From contig NZ_JAUYNT010000003.1 of assembly GCF_030698175.1 (NCBI RefSeq), forward strand, positions 1-64,000: a stretch of DNA of 64,000 bases, in the 5' to 3' direction. The position numbers were made by a program, and so were the translations under genes. This DNA comes from Pseudomonas sp. GTDB taxonomy: Bacteria > Pseudomonadota > Gammaproteobacteria > Pseudomonadales > Pseudomonadaceae. The notes beneath the pieces were generated by a model. That model made no database searches. It was given only the letters and a program-made list of their open reading frames with translations, and was not told the origin of the DNA. Positions 53,803-62,703 of this stretch are shown in pieces; the first letter of the stretch is position 1; every line of letters starts with the position of its first letter.

Positions 53803-55371
53803 ATGAACGCGCCCGTATCCCCCCTCACTACCCGGCATTGCAAAATTGCCATCATCGGCACCGGCTTCTCCGGGCTGGGCATGGCCATTCGCCTGAAACA
53901 ACAGGGCGAAAACGATTTTCTGCTGTTTGAAAAAGAGCCTGGGGTCGGCGGTACTTGGCGGGTGAACAACTATCCAGGCTGCGCCTGCGATGTGCAGTCG
54001 CACCTGTATTCCTTCTCGTTCGAACCCAACCCCAACTGGACGCGGATGTTCGCCCCGCAACCAGAAATCAAAGGCTACCTCGAAGGCTGCTGGAGCAAGT
54101 ATCGGCTGCAGGATAAAACCTTACTCAATAGCGAAATCAACAGCCTGCGCAGGGATGAAGCCCGCGAGTTGTGGCTGATTGAAACTGCCAATGGCCAGCA
54201 CTACAGCGCGCAATTTGTGGTCTCCGGGATGGGCGCCCTCTCCACCGCCGCCATTCCGACCATGCCCGGCATCGAGAGTTTCCAAGGGCCGATGTTTCAC
54301 TCCCAGCAGTGGAACCACGACTACGACCTCAAAGGTAAACGCGTAGCGGTGATCGGCACTGGCGCTTCGGCGATTCAGTTTGTGCCGCAGATCCAGCCCC
54401 AGGTGGCGCAACTCGATCTGTATCAGCGCACCGCGCCGTGGATCATGCCCAAACCCGACCGGCAGATCAGCGCCCAGGAACAGCAGCGCTTCCAGCGTTT
54501 TCCCTTGGTCCAAAAGCTCTGGCGCGGGTTGATTTACGGCGTATTGGAGAGCCGGGTAATAGGTTTTGCCTGGGCACCGAAAATCATGAAGCTGGCCGAG
54601 TTGCTGAGCAAAGGCCATATCAAAAAATCCATCCAAGACCCGGTGCTGCGCGCCACTGTGACGCCGCACTACCGCATGGGTTGCAAGCGGGTGCTGATCT
54701 CCAACGACTACTACCCGGCGCTGGCGCAGGCCAATGTGAAGGTCATCAGCGATGGCATTCGCGAGATTCGCGCCAACAGCATAGTGACCAGCGATGGCCA
54801 GGAGCGCGTGGTCGACGCGATCATCTTCGGCACCGGCTTCACCGCCAGTGATCCGTTGCCGCGCAACGTGTTGTTTGGCCGTGACGGCATTGACCTGCTC
54901 GACAGCTGGCCCGAAGGCCCGCAAGCCTATAAAGGCACCATGACCGCCGGGTTCCCTAATCTGTTCTTCCTGATGGGGCCCAACACCGGTCTTGGGCATA
55001 ACTCGATGATCTATATGATCGAGTCGCAGATTCACTACATCCTTGGCGCCCTCAGCCTGCTCAAAGAGCGCAATCTGGACAGCCTGGAACCCAAGCGCGA
55101 GGTGCAGGAAGCTTTTAACCGCAAACTGCAAAGTGGCCTGGCCGATACGGTGTGGAACGCCGGCGGCTGCACCAGCTGGTACCTGCACCCGGTGAGTGGC
55201 CGCAACAACCTGTTATGGCCGGATTTCACCTGGCGCTATCGGATGCTGACGCGTAACTTCGATCCGGCCGCCTATCATTTCAGCCGGATCAACCCTAACC
55301 ATCCGGCGCAAAAATTTGCCTTCCAGCCCACCAGCCAATCCGCCAGCCAACCTGCCGAGGTCAGTCTATGA
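53803..55371 (+). CDS. flavin-containing (Baeyer-Villiger type) monooxygenase
   Basis: This FAD- and NADPH-dependent monooxygenase of 522 residues has the FAD site GTGFSG (about 20-25), GVGGTWRVNNYPGCACD, the NADPH site VIGTGASA near 185, and the Baeyer-Villiger fingerprint FQGPMFHSQQWNHD near 160-173. It would insert oxygen next to a ketone or oxidise a soft nucleophile; substrate is unknown. It overlaps the SDR gene by 4 bp, and P. aeruginosa has a similar TetR/monooxygenase/SDR arrangement (PA1539-PA1537, from memory). Confidence 0.92.
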   Translation: MNAPVSPLTTRHCKIAIIGTGFSGLGMAIRLKQQGENDFLLFEKEPGVGGTWRVNNYPGCACDVQSHLYSFSFEPNPNWTRMFAPQPEIKGYLEGCWSKYRLQDKTLLNSEINSLRRDEARELWLIETANGQHYSAQFVVSGMGALSTAAIPTMPGIESFQGPMFHSQQWNHDYDLKGKRVAVIGTGASAIQFVPQIQPQVAQLDLYQRTAPWIMPKPDRQISAQEQQRFQRFPLVQKLWRGLIYGVLESRVIGFAWAPKIMKLAELLSKGHIKKSIQDPVLRATVTPHYRMGCKRVLISNDYYPALAQANVKVISDGIREIRANSIVTSDGQERVVDAIIFGTGFTASDPLPRNVLFGRDGIDLLDSWPEGPQAYKGTMTAGFPNLFFLMGPNTGLGHNSMIYMIESQIHYILGALSLLKERNLDSLEPKREVQEAFNRKLQSGLADTVWNAGGCTSWYLHPVSGRNNLLWPDFTWRYRMLTRNFDPAAYHFSRINPNHPAQKFAFQPTSQSASQPAEVSL

Positions 55372-56255
55372 AGTCGTTCGAAAACAAAGTTGCCGCCATC
55401 ACCGGCGCAGGTTCCGGCATCGGCCGGGCGTTGGCCTTGGGGTTAGCGCGTCAGGGTTGCCACTTGGCACTCTCGGATGTGAATAGCGCAGGCCTGAAAG
55501 AAACCGCCGAGCTGGCCCGCGCCCTTGGGGTCAAAGCCTCGGCAAGCCAAGTCAACGTCGCCGACCGCGCGGCGGTGCAGGCCTGGGCCGAACAGGTGAT
55601 GGCCGAATATGGCCGTGTCAATGCGATTTTCAATAACGCCGGCGTGGCCCAGGGCGGCACCGTGGAAGGCAATGATTACGCCGACTACGAGTGGGTGATG
55701 AGTATCAACTTCTGGGGCGTGGTGAATGGCACCAAGGCGTTTTTGCCGCACCTCAAAGCCAGCGGCGAAGGCCATATAGTCAACACCTCAAGCATCTTCG
55801 GGCTGTTTGCCCAGCCAGGCATGAGCGCCTACAACGCCAGCAAGTTTGCCGTGCGCGGTTTTACCGAATCGCTGCGCCAAGAGCTGGACATGGCCGCCTG
55901 CGGCGTCTCCGCCAGCTGCGTGCATCCGGGCGGAATCAAGACCAATATCGCCCTGACCGCCCGTATGAACGACAGCTTGAGCCAGGTCACCGGCCAAGGG
56001 GTCGATGAGGGTCGGCAACAGTTTAACGACCAGTTGCTGCGCACCACCCCAGAACAAGCGGCCAAGGTGATTATCAATGGCGTCCTGGCCAATAAACGGC
56101 GGATATTGATCGGTGGCGACGCCGTGGCCCTGGACGCCATGCAGCGCCTGCTGCCGGCGCTCTACCAGCGCTTAGTGGTCGGTTCGATGCGCCTGGCCGC
56201 GCGCTTTGCGCCCAAAGCCAAGCAGCCGCTCAGCCCTAAGGAGACCGCTGAGTGA
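55368..56255 (+). CDS. short-chain dehydrogenase/reductase
   Basis: A classical SDR of 295 residues: cofactor site TGAGSGIGRALA (11-22), NNAGVAQGG, catalytic Ser in VNTSSIFG, and YNASKFAVRG with Tyr and Lys. It is coupled to the monooxygenase by an ATGA overlap, so it probably supplies a ketone substrate from an alcohol, or acts on the product. NAD versus NADP use is not decided. Confidence 0.92.
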   Translation: MKSFENKVAAITGAGSGIGRALALGLARQGCHLALSDVNSAGLKETAELARALGVKASASQVNVADRAAVQAWAEQVMAEYGRVNAIFNNAGVAQGGTVEGNDYADYEWVMSINFWGVVNGTKAFLPHLKASGEGHIVNTSSIFGLFAQPGMSAYNASKFAVRGFTESLRQELDMAACGVSASCVHPGGIKTNIALTARMNDSLSQVTGQGVDEGRQQFNDQLLRTTPEQAAKVIINGVLANKRRILIGGDAVALDAMQRLLPALYQRLVVGSMRLAARFAPKAKQPLSPKETAE

Positions 56256-56361
56256 GCGGCACCCAGCACCGCGGCAGATAAGGATAAGGGCGGTTCTATA
56301 AGCTGGCGCCCCCAGCAGCCTGTCTTAGCGAGGTCCTAACAGGACACTGCTTTGCTGCCGT

Positions 56362-56874
56362 TTAGCGCACCACCAGAACGGGCGCTTTGCTCAGGTGTAG
56401 CACCTGGTAGGCGACCGAACCGAGCAGTAAGGCCTCGGTCGCACCCAGCCCATTACTGCCGATAACGATGACGCCGCCCAGGCGGCTGGCCAGCGCCACT
56501 ATGCACTCGGCGGCGTCCCCCATGAGCACATGCAAACGCCAAGGGCTGCCGCTGGCATCGAGCAGCCCACGCGCGGCGGCCGTTGCCGCCCAACCCCGGC
56601 GTAGCAGTTCGCTTTGCGCCGCTTCCTTGCCAAGCCAGGGTTGCACATTGAGCAGATGGATCACGCCGCTTTTTATCAGGCCAGCCAAGCGCGCAGCTTC
56701 TGCAGTGGCGCGAAGCGAATGCGCGGAACCATCGATGGCCACCAGCCAGGCATTGTCCGCCGCCGCCGGCAAGGGCTGGGGGCAATCGACGACTACGCCG
56801 ATCAGGCGACCGTCACTGTCGCGTTCAGTTAGCGTCGGTTCTGGCAGCGCCGGTTCTGCTGTCTGCTTCATCAT
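56362..56874 (-). CDS. universal stress protein (UspA family)
   Basis: A 170-residue UspA-fold protein, ending with the ATP-binding signature: GGVIVIGSNGLGATEALLLGS (Gly-x2-Gly-x9-Gly-Ser type) then VAYQVLHLSKAPVLVVR. An acidic leader of about 40 residues (PALPEPTLTERDSDG) precedes the domain. Its ATG (56874) overlaps the TAA of the preceding terC-like gene (TAATG), showing coupling. It converges with the SDR gene. Confidence 0.9.
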   Translation of the reverse strand: MMKQTAEPALPEPTLTERDSDGRLIGVVVDCPQPLPAAADNAWLVAIDGSAHSLRATAEAARLAGLIKSGVIHLLNVQPWLGKEAAQSELLRRGWAATAAARGLLDASGSPWRLHVLMGDAAECIVALASRLGGVIVIGSNGLGATEALLLGSVAYQVLHLSKAPVLVVR

Positions 56875-57836
56875 TACTCTCCCGTAACCGGTGTTTTGCT
56901 CTTGCTCAATCTCAGGCTCAGCAGCACCGCAATCAAGATGATGCTGCCGACGGTGGCCAGCGACCATTGGATCGGCATGTGCCACCAGGGCGCGACCAGC
57001 ATCTTGGTGCCGATAAACACCAACACTATGGCCAGACCGTATTTGAGCAGATGAAAGCGGTCGGCCATGTCAGCGAGCAGAAAATACAGTGCGCGCAGGC
57101 CCATGATGGCGAAGATATTGGAAGTGAACACGATAAAGGGGTCGGTGGTGACGGCGAAGATGGCCGGGATGCTGTCGACCGCAAACACCAGGTCGCTGGT
57201 CTCGATCAGTACCAGCACCAGGAACATCGGCGTCGCCCAGCGCAGGCCGTTCTGCATCACGAAGAAGCGCTCACCGTGAAAGCCGTCGGTGATGCGCAGG
57301 TGGCCGCGCAACCAGCGCAGCAAGGGATTTTTTTCCAGGTCGGGCTGCTGGTCGGCGAAGATCAGCATCTTGATGCCGGTAATGACCAGGAAGGCGCCGA
57401 ACACATAGAGCAACCAGGCGAATTCCTGCACCAGCCAGACGCCGGCGAGAATCATGCCGGCGCGCATAACAATGGCACCGAGTACGCCATACAGCAGGAC
57501 GCGGCGTTGCAACTCTGGCGGCACGGCGAAGTAGCCGAAGATCATCACGAACACGAACATATTGTCGATCGACAGCGACTGTTCAATCAGGTAGCCGGTG
57601 AGAAATTCCAGCGTCTTGCGTTGGGCCACTGCGGCGCCGAACGTGCCGTGCAGATACCACCAGAGCAGAGCGGCGAAGAGCAGCGCCAGGCTGGTCCAGA
57701 CGATGACCCAGGCCAGCGCCTCGCGCACCGACACGCGATGCGCGCGGCGTCCGCCGAAGACGAACAGATCCAGCGCCAGCATGGCGAGGACGAAGCCGAT
57801 AAAGGCAGCCCACATCCAGGGCTCACCGACGCTCAT
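56874..57836 (-). CDS. TerC/Alx-family membrane protein
   Basis: An inner-membrane protein of about 320 residues with nine predicted helices, strongly resembling E. coli Alx: LTGYLIEQSLSIDNMFVFVMIF, LLYGVLGAIVMRAGMI, WLRGHLRITD, ETSDLVFAVDSIPAIFAVTTDPFIVFTSN (shown here only by its key Asp residues at SxxVDSIPA) and LLKYGLAIVLVFIGTKM. Alx/TerC proteins act in Mn2+ export and alkaline pH tolerance. Start ATG 57836 (MSVGEPWMW) fits the family; the frame extends to a TTG at 57857. There is only about 80 bp before the carbonic anhydrase, too little for a yybP-ykoY riboswitch. Confidence 0.9.
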   Translation of the reverse strand: MSVGEPWMWAAFIGFVLAMLALDLFVFGGRRAHRVSVREALAWVIVWTSLALLFAALLWWYLHGTFGAAVAQRKTLEFLTGYLIEQSLSIDNMFVFVMIFGYFAVPPELQRRVLLYGVLGAIVMRAGMILAGVWLVQEFAWLLYVFGAFLVITGIKMLIFADQQPDLEKNPLLRWLRGHLRITDGFHGERFFVMQNGLRWATPMFLVLVLIETSDLVFAVDSIPAIFAVTTDPFIVFTSNIFAIMGLRALYFLLADMADRFHLLKYGLAIVLVFIGTKMLVAPWWHMPIQWSLATVGSIILIAVLLSLRLSKSKTPVTGE

Positions 57837-57918
57837 GGCCGTCATTTCATTATCCAAGGTCCGCCGCCGCTGATGACGGACACTCCATTGATCAATGCTT
57901 GACCGATAATCATGGCGC

Positions 57919-58578
57919 TTACTCCGTTACCCCTGACTGAGCGGCGCTGTTTTCAGTAATGGGCTCGAAGCTGTTGCGCGCCGGGTTGTAGTGCAACAAC
58001 GAACCCTGGGCCATGTCGAAATACCAGCCATGCAGATGCATAGTGCCGGCCGCGACGCGCTGGGCGATCCAAGGATAGCTCAGCAGATTCTCCAACGAGA
58101 CCAGGATAGCCGCCTGTTCGCAAGCTCGGGACTGCAAGGCGAGCGGTTTGCTTGGTAGTTCGGCGAGTACCCGCTGGCGCGCTGGCGTGGCGATACTCAT
58201 CCACTTGCCGATGAACTCACCACCCGCTGCGCAGTTGCTCATCAACGCGTGGATGCCTCCGCACTGGGCATGACCGAGGACGATGACGTGCTCGACCGCA
58301 AGCGCCAGCACGGCGAATTCCAGCGCCGCCGGCACGCTGGCGAAACTACCGCCCGGCTCATAGGGCGGCACCAGATTGGCCACATTACGCACCACAAACA
58401 GGTCGCCCGGTTCCGCTCCCATCAGCAGGGCCGGATCCACGCGTGAATCGGCGCAGGCGACAATGAGCACCTTGGGACGTTGCCCCTGCCGCAGCTGCTC
58501 GAACAGCTCCTGCTCTGCGCTGAAGTACTTTTCCTGGAAGTGCCGAAAACCGGCGATGAATTGGGCGATGTCTTTCAT
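57919..58578 (-). CDS. beta-class carbonic anhydrase
   Basis: This zinc enzyme interconverts CO2 and bicarbonate. The 219-residue protein has the beta-class ligands Cys42 (with Asp44 and Arg46 in CADSRVD), His103 and Cys106 (GHAQCGG). Length and motifs are those of CynT/Can-type enzymes. It is first of the three-gene group carbonic anhydrase, TerC/Alx, universal stress protein, and divergent from nhaR. Confidence 0.95.
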   Translation of the reverse strand: MKDIAQFIAGFRHFQEKYFSAEQELFEQLRQGQRPKVLIVACADSRVDPALLMGAEPGDLFVVRNVANLVPPYEPGGSFASVPAALEFAVLALAVEHVIVLGHAQCGGIHALMSNCAAGGEFIGKWMSIATPARQRVLAELPSKPLALQSRACEQAAILVSLENLLSYPWIAQRVAAGTMHLHGWYFDMAQGSLLHYNPARNSFEPITENSAAQSGVTE

Positions 58579-58630
58579 GCTGTGGGGTCCAATGTGCGCT
58601 TCAGAATTCGATTAATGCTCAGTAGGCCCT

Positions 58631-58681
58631 AGGGTCTGTTGCCGTTTCATTCGCGGCCGCGATGAAACGGCAACAGACCCT
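58631..58681. repeat. 51-bp near-perfect palindrome, possible minimal MITE
   Basis: Two perfect 20-bp arms (58631-58650 and 58662-58681), starting AGGGTCTGTTGCCG, flank an 11-bp centre that contains the self-complementary CGCGGCCGCG. If the element is taken from GGG to CCC it is flanked by TA on both sides, as in TA-target insertion. It lies between the divergent carbonic anhydrase and nhaR genes and could equally act as a bidirectional terminator-like hairpin, though no T-run follows. Confidence 0.75.
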
Positions 58682-58867
58682 AATGCAATAGCACCCTCGC
58701 TCAGTTCGAAACCACGGCATTGGATGGTCATCTGCATGACTGTCACTGCCTCCGTATAAGGCCGCAAAAGGGGCTGGAAGCGTTCATGCTAACGGGCATC
58801 TTGCATCAAGAAAAATCGTTTATTCTTTGCGAATTGTTCGTTATTAACGAAGTATTACGAGGCTAAG

Positions 58868-59776
58868 ATGCTCAACTACCGGCAATTGCATTACTTCTGG
58901 TCCGTGGCCAAGGTAGGCGGCATGGCGCGCGCCGCCGAACAGTTGCACCTGACGCCGCAGACCCTCTCCGGGCAGATTGCCCAGCTGGAACAAACCCTGG
59001 GAGTGAGCCTATTCCGGCGCGCCGGACGGCGACTGGAGCTGACCGAGACTGGGCGCCTGGCCTTGTCCTATGCGGACGAGATCTTTCAGGTGGGTAGCGA
59101 ACTCGAGGAAACCCTGCGCAACCGCCAAGAAGAGCGCCCATTTCTGTTCCGGGTGGGCATCGCCGACATGGTGCCTAAATCCATCGCCTACCGGCTGCTG
59201 GCACCGGCCCTGGCCCTGCCGGAACCGGTGCATATGGTGTGCCGGGAGGACAAATTGGAACGCTTGCTGGCGGAACTGGCCATCCACCGCCTGGACATGG
59301 TGCTGGCCGACAGCCCCTTACCGCCGGGCATGGATGTGAAGGGCTACAGTCACCGCTTGGGGGAATGCGGGCTGACGTTTTTCGCAGCGCCCGCCCTTGC
59401 CGGCAAACTCAAAGGCGGATTCCCGCAACTGCTCCATGGCGCGCCCTTGCTGATTCCCAGCGACAGCGGTGCCGTGCGCGCGCCGCTGTTGCGTTGGTTG
59501 CGTGAGCAAGACATCCACCCGCGCCTGGTCGGCGAGTTCGACGATGGCGCGCTAATGAAAGCCTTCGGCCAGGCGGGAGCGGGCGTGTTTCCGGCACCGA
59601 CGGCCATCGCCGCCGAGGTGGCGGCGCAGTATGGCGTGGTGCCACTGGGCCACACCGACGCCGTGACCGAGGGTTTCTTCCTGATTACGGTAGAACGCAA
59701 GATCAGCCACCCGGCGGCGCTGGCGGTGAGCGAGGCCGCCCGCCTGGGGCTGTTCAGCACAGCAGGCGACGCCTGA
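58868..59776 (+). CDS. nhaR: LysR-family transcriptional activator NhaR
   Basis: NhaR activates Na+/H+ antiporter genes in response to Na+ in E. coli. The 302-residue protein has the NhaR-specific start LNYRQLHYFWSVAKVGGMARAA, a winged helix (LTPQTLSGQIAQLE) and the effector domain with LGECGLTFF and GEFDDGALMKAFG, both typical of NhaR. No antiporter gene is adjacent; the divergent neighbours (carbonic anhydrase, TerC/Alx, stress protein) suggest a wider pH/ion module under its control. Confidence 0.92.
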   Translation: MLNYRQLHYFWSVAKVGGMARAAEQLHLTPQTLSGQIAQLEQTLGVSLFRRAGRRLELTETGRLALSYADEIFQVGSELEETLRNRQEERPFLFRVGIADMVPKSIAYRLLAPALALPEPVHMVCREDKLERLLAELAIHRLDMVLADSPLPPGMDVKGYSHRLGECGLTFFAAPALAGKLKGGFPQLLHGAPLLIPSDSGAVRAPLLRWLREQDIHPRLVGEFDDGALMKAFGQAGAGVFPAPTAIAAEVAAQYGVVPLGHTDAVTEGFFLITVERKISHPAALAVSEAARLGLFSTAGDA

Positions 59777-59827
59777 GAACAGAGCCTGCGCCCGGCGTGC
59801 CCGGCACAATGCATTCTGGCCAATTCG

Positions 59828-59841
59828 TTCGGATAACCGAA
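59828..59841. promoter_or_regulatory. AauR-type box upstream of aatJ
   Basis: TTCGGATAACCGAA is a perfect match to TTCGG-N4-CCGAA, the inverted repeat described for the acidic amino acid response regulator AauR in P. putida. It lies about 120 bp upstream of a sigma-54 promoter, a normal enhancer distance. Confidence 0.8.
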
Positions 59842-59957
59842 CGGAAGCCACGAGAATAGTCGGCAGCCCGGACAGCGCATCACTCAGCCGCCCCAATAAA
59901 TTTATTTTTATCGTTTAAAAACAACCAGTTATAGAGTTATCACTCAACCAAAAAAAC

Positions 59958-59973
59958 TGGCATAGATTCTGCT
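59958..59973 (+). promoter_or_regulatory. sigma-54 (RpoN) promoter of the aat operon
   Basis: TGGCATAGATTCTGCT matches TGGCAC-N5-TTGCW with GG and GC exactly 12 bp apart; only a few flanking positions differ. It lies 88 bp before the aatJ ATG. Confidence 0.78.
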
Positions 59974-60061
59974 CTTAGCTATGGACGTAATACGCTCGAC
60001 GGCTGAACAGCTTCAGCCGCGGGTGGAATTGCGTCATAACAACAAGCCGAGGAAAAGACTC

Positions 60062-60970
60062 ATGCGTATCGTTCCCCATTTGTTAGGTGCAGCCATCGCC
60101 GCGGCCCTGCTGTCGACATCGATCCAAGCCGCCGAACTGACCGGCACTCTGAAGAAAATCAAAGAATCTGGCAGCATCAGCCTCGGCCATCGCGACGCCT
60201 CCATTCCCTTCTCGTACTTGGGCAACGATCCTGGTCAACCTGTTGGCTACTCCCACGACCTGCAAATGAAAGTGGTCGAGGCGCTCAAACAGCAACTTGG
60301 TCTACCCGAACTGAAAGTGCGCTACACCCTGGTCACCTCGCAAACGCGGATTCCGCTGGTGCAAAACGGCACTGTCGATCTTGAATGCGGCTCCACCACC
60401 AACAACGTTGAACGCCAACAGCAGGTGGATTTCTCGGTGGGGATTTTTGAAGTGGGCACCCGCCTGCTGACCAAGAAGACCTCGGGCATCAAGGATTTCG
60501 CCGACCTGAAAGGCAAGAACGTGGTGACCACCGCCGGCACCACCTCCGAGCGGCTGATCAAGTCGATGAACGCCGACAAGCAAATGGGCATGAACATCAT
60601 CTCAGCCAAGGACCATGGCGAGTCGTTTTTGATGCTCGAATCCAGCCGCGCCGTGGCTTTTATGATGGACGACGCCCTGCTCTATGGCGAAATGGCCAAG
60701 GCCAAGAAGCCGGATGATTGGGTCGTGGTTGGCCAACCGCAATCCTTCGAGATTTACGGCTGCTCGGTGCGCAAGGGCGATCCTGAGTTCAAGCAAGTGG
60801 TCGACAACGCCATCAGCGCCACCTTCAAGTCTGGCGAGATCAACGACATCTACAGCAAGTGGTTCTTGAAACCCGTGCCGCCGAAGAACCTCAACTTGAA
60901 TTTCCCTATGAGCGCTGAGCTGAAAAAGCTGATCGCCAACCCCACCGACAAAGCTGCAGAACAGCTTTAA
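60062..60970 (+). CDS. aatJ: glutamate/aspartate ABC transporter substrate-binding protein
   Basis: AatJ (GltI-like) binds acidic amino acids in the periplasm for the AatQMP importer. The 302-residue protein has a signal peptide (cleavage near SIQAAEL, residue 24) and an SBP_bac_3 domain: GSISLGHRDASIPFSY, VDLECGSTTNN near 115, VVTTAGTTSERL, and a C-terminal WFLKPVPPKN. ATG 60062 has GAGGAAA upstream; an in-frame start at 59981 lies at the promoter and is rejected. A strong hairpin and a repeat element separate it from the permease genes, which fits higher expression of the binding protein. Confidence 0.95.
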   Translation: MRIVPHLLGAAIAAALLSTSIQAAELTGTLKKIKESGSISLGHRDASIPFSYLGNDPGQPVGYSHDLQMKVVEALKQQLGLPELKVRYTLVTSQTRIPLVQNGTVDLECGSTTNNVERQQQVDFSVGIFEVGTRLLTKKTSGIKDFADLKGKNVVTTAGTTSERLIKSMNADKQMGMNIISAKDHGESFLMLESSRAVAFMMDDALLYGEMAKAKKPDDWVVVGQPQSFEIYGCSVRKGDPEFKQVVDNAISATFKSGEINDIYSKWFLKPVPPKNLNLNFPMSAELKKLIANPTDKAAEQL

Positions 60971-60976
60971 CGGTGA

Positions 60977-61009
60977 TGCATCAGCGCGTCCATAAGACGC
61001 GCTGATGCA
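60977..61009 (+). other. mRNA stem-loop after aatJ
   Basis: A perfect 14-bp stem with a 5-nt loop directly after the aatJ stop. With no T-run it is more likely an mRNA-stabilising or partial attenuating hairpin, a common way to raise binding-protein over permease expression. Confidence 0.7.
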
Positions 61010-61138
61010 GGGAACCCCGAGCGCCGGCAACTGCGACGCTCAACCACTGAATGGATCAGGACCAGCCGCTACCCGCGGTTGCGAGCCCCCGTGCTCGCCG
61101 GTCCTGACGCCAGCTTTCGGCCACAACCTTAGATCGAG

Positions 61139-61276
61139 AGTCTCTTCAGAATCGTCGCGAGCGAAGGGCAGGCAAGGCGAAAAAGGCTGAGAAAGCGGAG
61201 TTTACGGGCTGTAAATGAGCATTTCGAAGCCATTTTCAACACCGCATGACCGAGCGCAGCAGATTATGAACAGACT
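61139..61276. repeat. inverted-repeat element, copy 1 (138 bp)
   Basis: Ends are imperfect inverted repeats (AGTCTCTTC at 61139-61147 against GAACAGACT at 61268-61276), and GCGAGCG near the left faces CGAGCGC near the right. Its interior shares GCGGAGTTTACG (61195-61206), TGTAAATGAGCA (61210-61221) and CCGAGCGCAG (61250-61259) with copy 2. Confidence 0.75.
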
Positions 61277-61291
61277 CATAGGGAAACCCGT

Positions 61292-62038
61292 ATGAATTAC
61301 AACTGGGACTGGAGCGTGTTCTTCAAGTCCACCGGCGTTGGCAAAGAAATCTACCTGGACTGGTTCGTCACCGGTCTGGGCTGGACCATTGCCATTGCCT
61401 TGGTGGCTTGGGTCATCGCCCTGTTGCTCGGCACCCTGCTGGGTGTGCTGCGTACCGTGCCAAACCGCTGGGTGTCTGGCATTGCCAGCGCCTATGTGGA
61501 AGTGTTCCGCAATGTGCCACTGCTGGTGCAGCTGTTTCTCTGGTACTTCCTGGTCCCGGATCTGCTGCCTGAGCCGTTGGAACTCTGGTTTAAGCAAGAC
61601 CTCAATCCGGCCACGTCGGCGTACCTCTCCGTGGTGGTGTGCCTGGGTCTGTTCACCGCCGCACGGGTGTGCGAACAGGTACGTACCGGCATTCAGGCAC
61701 TGTCCAAGGGCCAGACTGCCGCTGCCTATGCCATGGGTTTCAAGCTGCCGCAGGTCTACGCCTATGTGCTGCTGCCGCAGGCTTTTCGCATCATCATTCC
61801 ACCGCTCACCTCAGAGTTTTTGAACATCTTCAAGAACTCCTCGGTGGCCTCCTTGATCGGTTTGATGGAGCTGCTGGCGCAAACCAAACAGGCCGCCGAG
61901 TACTCCGCCAACCTGTTCGAAGCCTTCACCTTGGCCACGCTGATCTACTTCACCCTGAACATGAGCCTGATGTTGCTGATGCGCATCATCGAGAAGAAAG
62001 TCGCGGTACCTGGGCTGATCACCGTGGGAGCTAAATAA
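61292..62038 (+). CDS. aatQ: glutamate/aspartate ABC transporter permease
   Basis: AatQ (GltJ-like) is one of two inner-membrane permeases of the acidic amino acid importer. The 248-residue protein has about five helices and the BPD_transp_1 coupling motif region EQVRTGIQALSKGQTAAAYA followed by MGFKLPQ. It starts MNYNWDWSVFFKSTG, typical of this subunit, and overlaps the next permease by one base (TAATG). Confidence 0.95.
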   Translation: MNYNWDWSVFFKSTGVGKEIYLDWFVTGLGWTIAIALVAWVIALLLGTLLGVLRTVPNRWVSGIASAYVEVFRNVPLLVQLFLWYFLVPDLLPEPLELWFKQDLNPATSAYLSVVVCLGLFTAARVCEQVRTGIQALSKGQTAAAYAMGFKLPQVYAYVLLPQAFRIIIPPLTSEFLNIFKNSSVASLIGLMELLAQTKQAAEYSANLFEAFTLATLIYFTLNMSLMLLMRIIEKKVAVPGLITVGAK

Positions 62039-62703
62039 TGGATTTCACAGCCATAGTTCCAGCCCTGCCAGGCCTCTGGCAAGGCCTGCAGATGACCCTC
62101 AAACTGATGGTTTTGGGGGTGATCGGCGGCATGGTCCTCGGCACGCTGCTGGCGTTGATGCGACTGTCATCGAGCAAGCTGCTGTCCAACCTGGCCGGGG
62201 TTTACGTTAATTACTTCCGCTCGATTCCGCTGCTGCTGGTGATCACTTGGTTCTACTTTGCGGTGCCTTTTATCCTGCGGGCGATCACCGGCGAGGATAC
62301 CCCCATCGGGGCGTTCAGCTCCTGCCTGGTGGCCTTCGTGATGTTCGAGGCGGCGTACTTTTGCGAAATCGTGCGCGCCGGCATCCAGGCCGTGCCCAAG
62401 GGCCAGATGAGCGCCGCCCAAGCGCTGGGCATGAACTACGCACAGATGATGCGGTTGATCATCCTGCCCCAGGCCTTTCGTAAGATGACCCCGCTGTTGC
62501 TGCAGCAAAGCATCATTCTGTTCCAGGACACCTCGCTGGTTTACACCGTCGGCCTGATGGACTTTCTCAACGCGGCGCGTTCGCGTGGCGACATCATCGG
62601 CCAACCCCATGAATTCCTGATCTTTGCCGGTCTGGTGTATTTCGTCATCAGCTTCTCAGCCTCCCAGCTGGTGAAGCTTCTGCACAAAAGGTTAGCCGTA
62701 TGA
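62038..62703 (+). CDS. aatM: glutamate/aspartate ABC transporter permease
   Basis: AatM (GltK-like) is the second permease, 221 residues, with five helices and the coupling loop [20 protein letters not shown] then LGMNYAQ. It starts [20 protein letters not shown]. It overlaps aatQ and aatP by 1 and 4 bp. Confidence 0.95.
   Translation: MDFTAIVPALPGLWQGLQMTLKLMVLGVIGGMVLGTLLALMRLSSSKLLSNLAGVYVNYFRSIPLLLVITWFYFAVPFILRAITGEDTPIGAFSSCLVAFVMFEAAYFCEIVRAGIQAVPKGQMSAAQALGMNYAQMMRLIILPQAFRKMTPLLLQQSIILFQDTSLVYTVGLMDFLNAARSRGDIIGQPHEFLIFAGLVYFVISFSASQLVKLLHKRLAV

Larger units (their letters stand above)
60971..61291. other. region between aatJ and the permease genes
   Basis: This 321-bp gap holds a perfect 14-bp stem-loop, TGCATCAGCGCGTC (60977-60990) with its complement at 60996-61009 and a 5-nt loop, 7 bp after the aatJ stop and without a T-run. 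It also holds the first copy of the inverted-repeat element (61139-61276). No gene was found. Confidence 0.7.
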
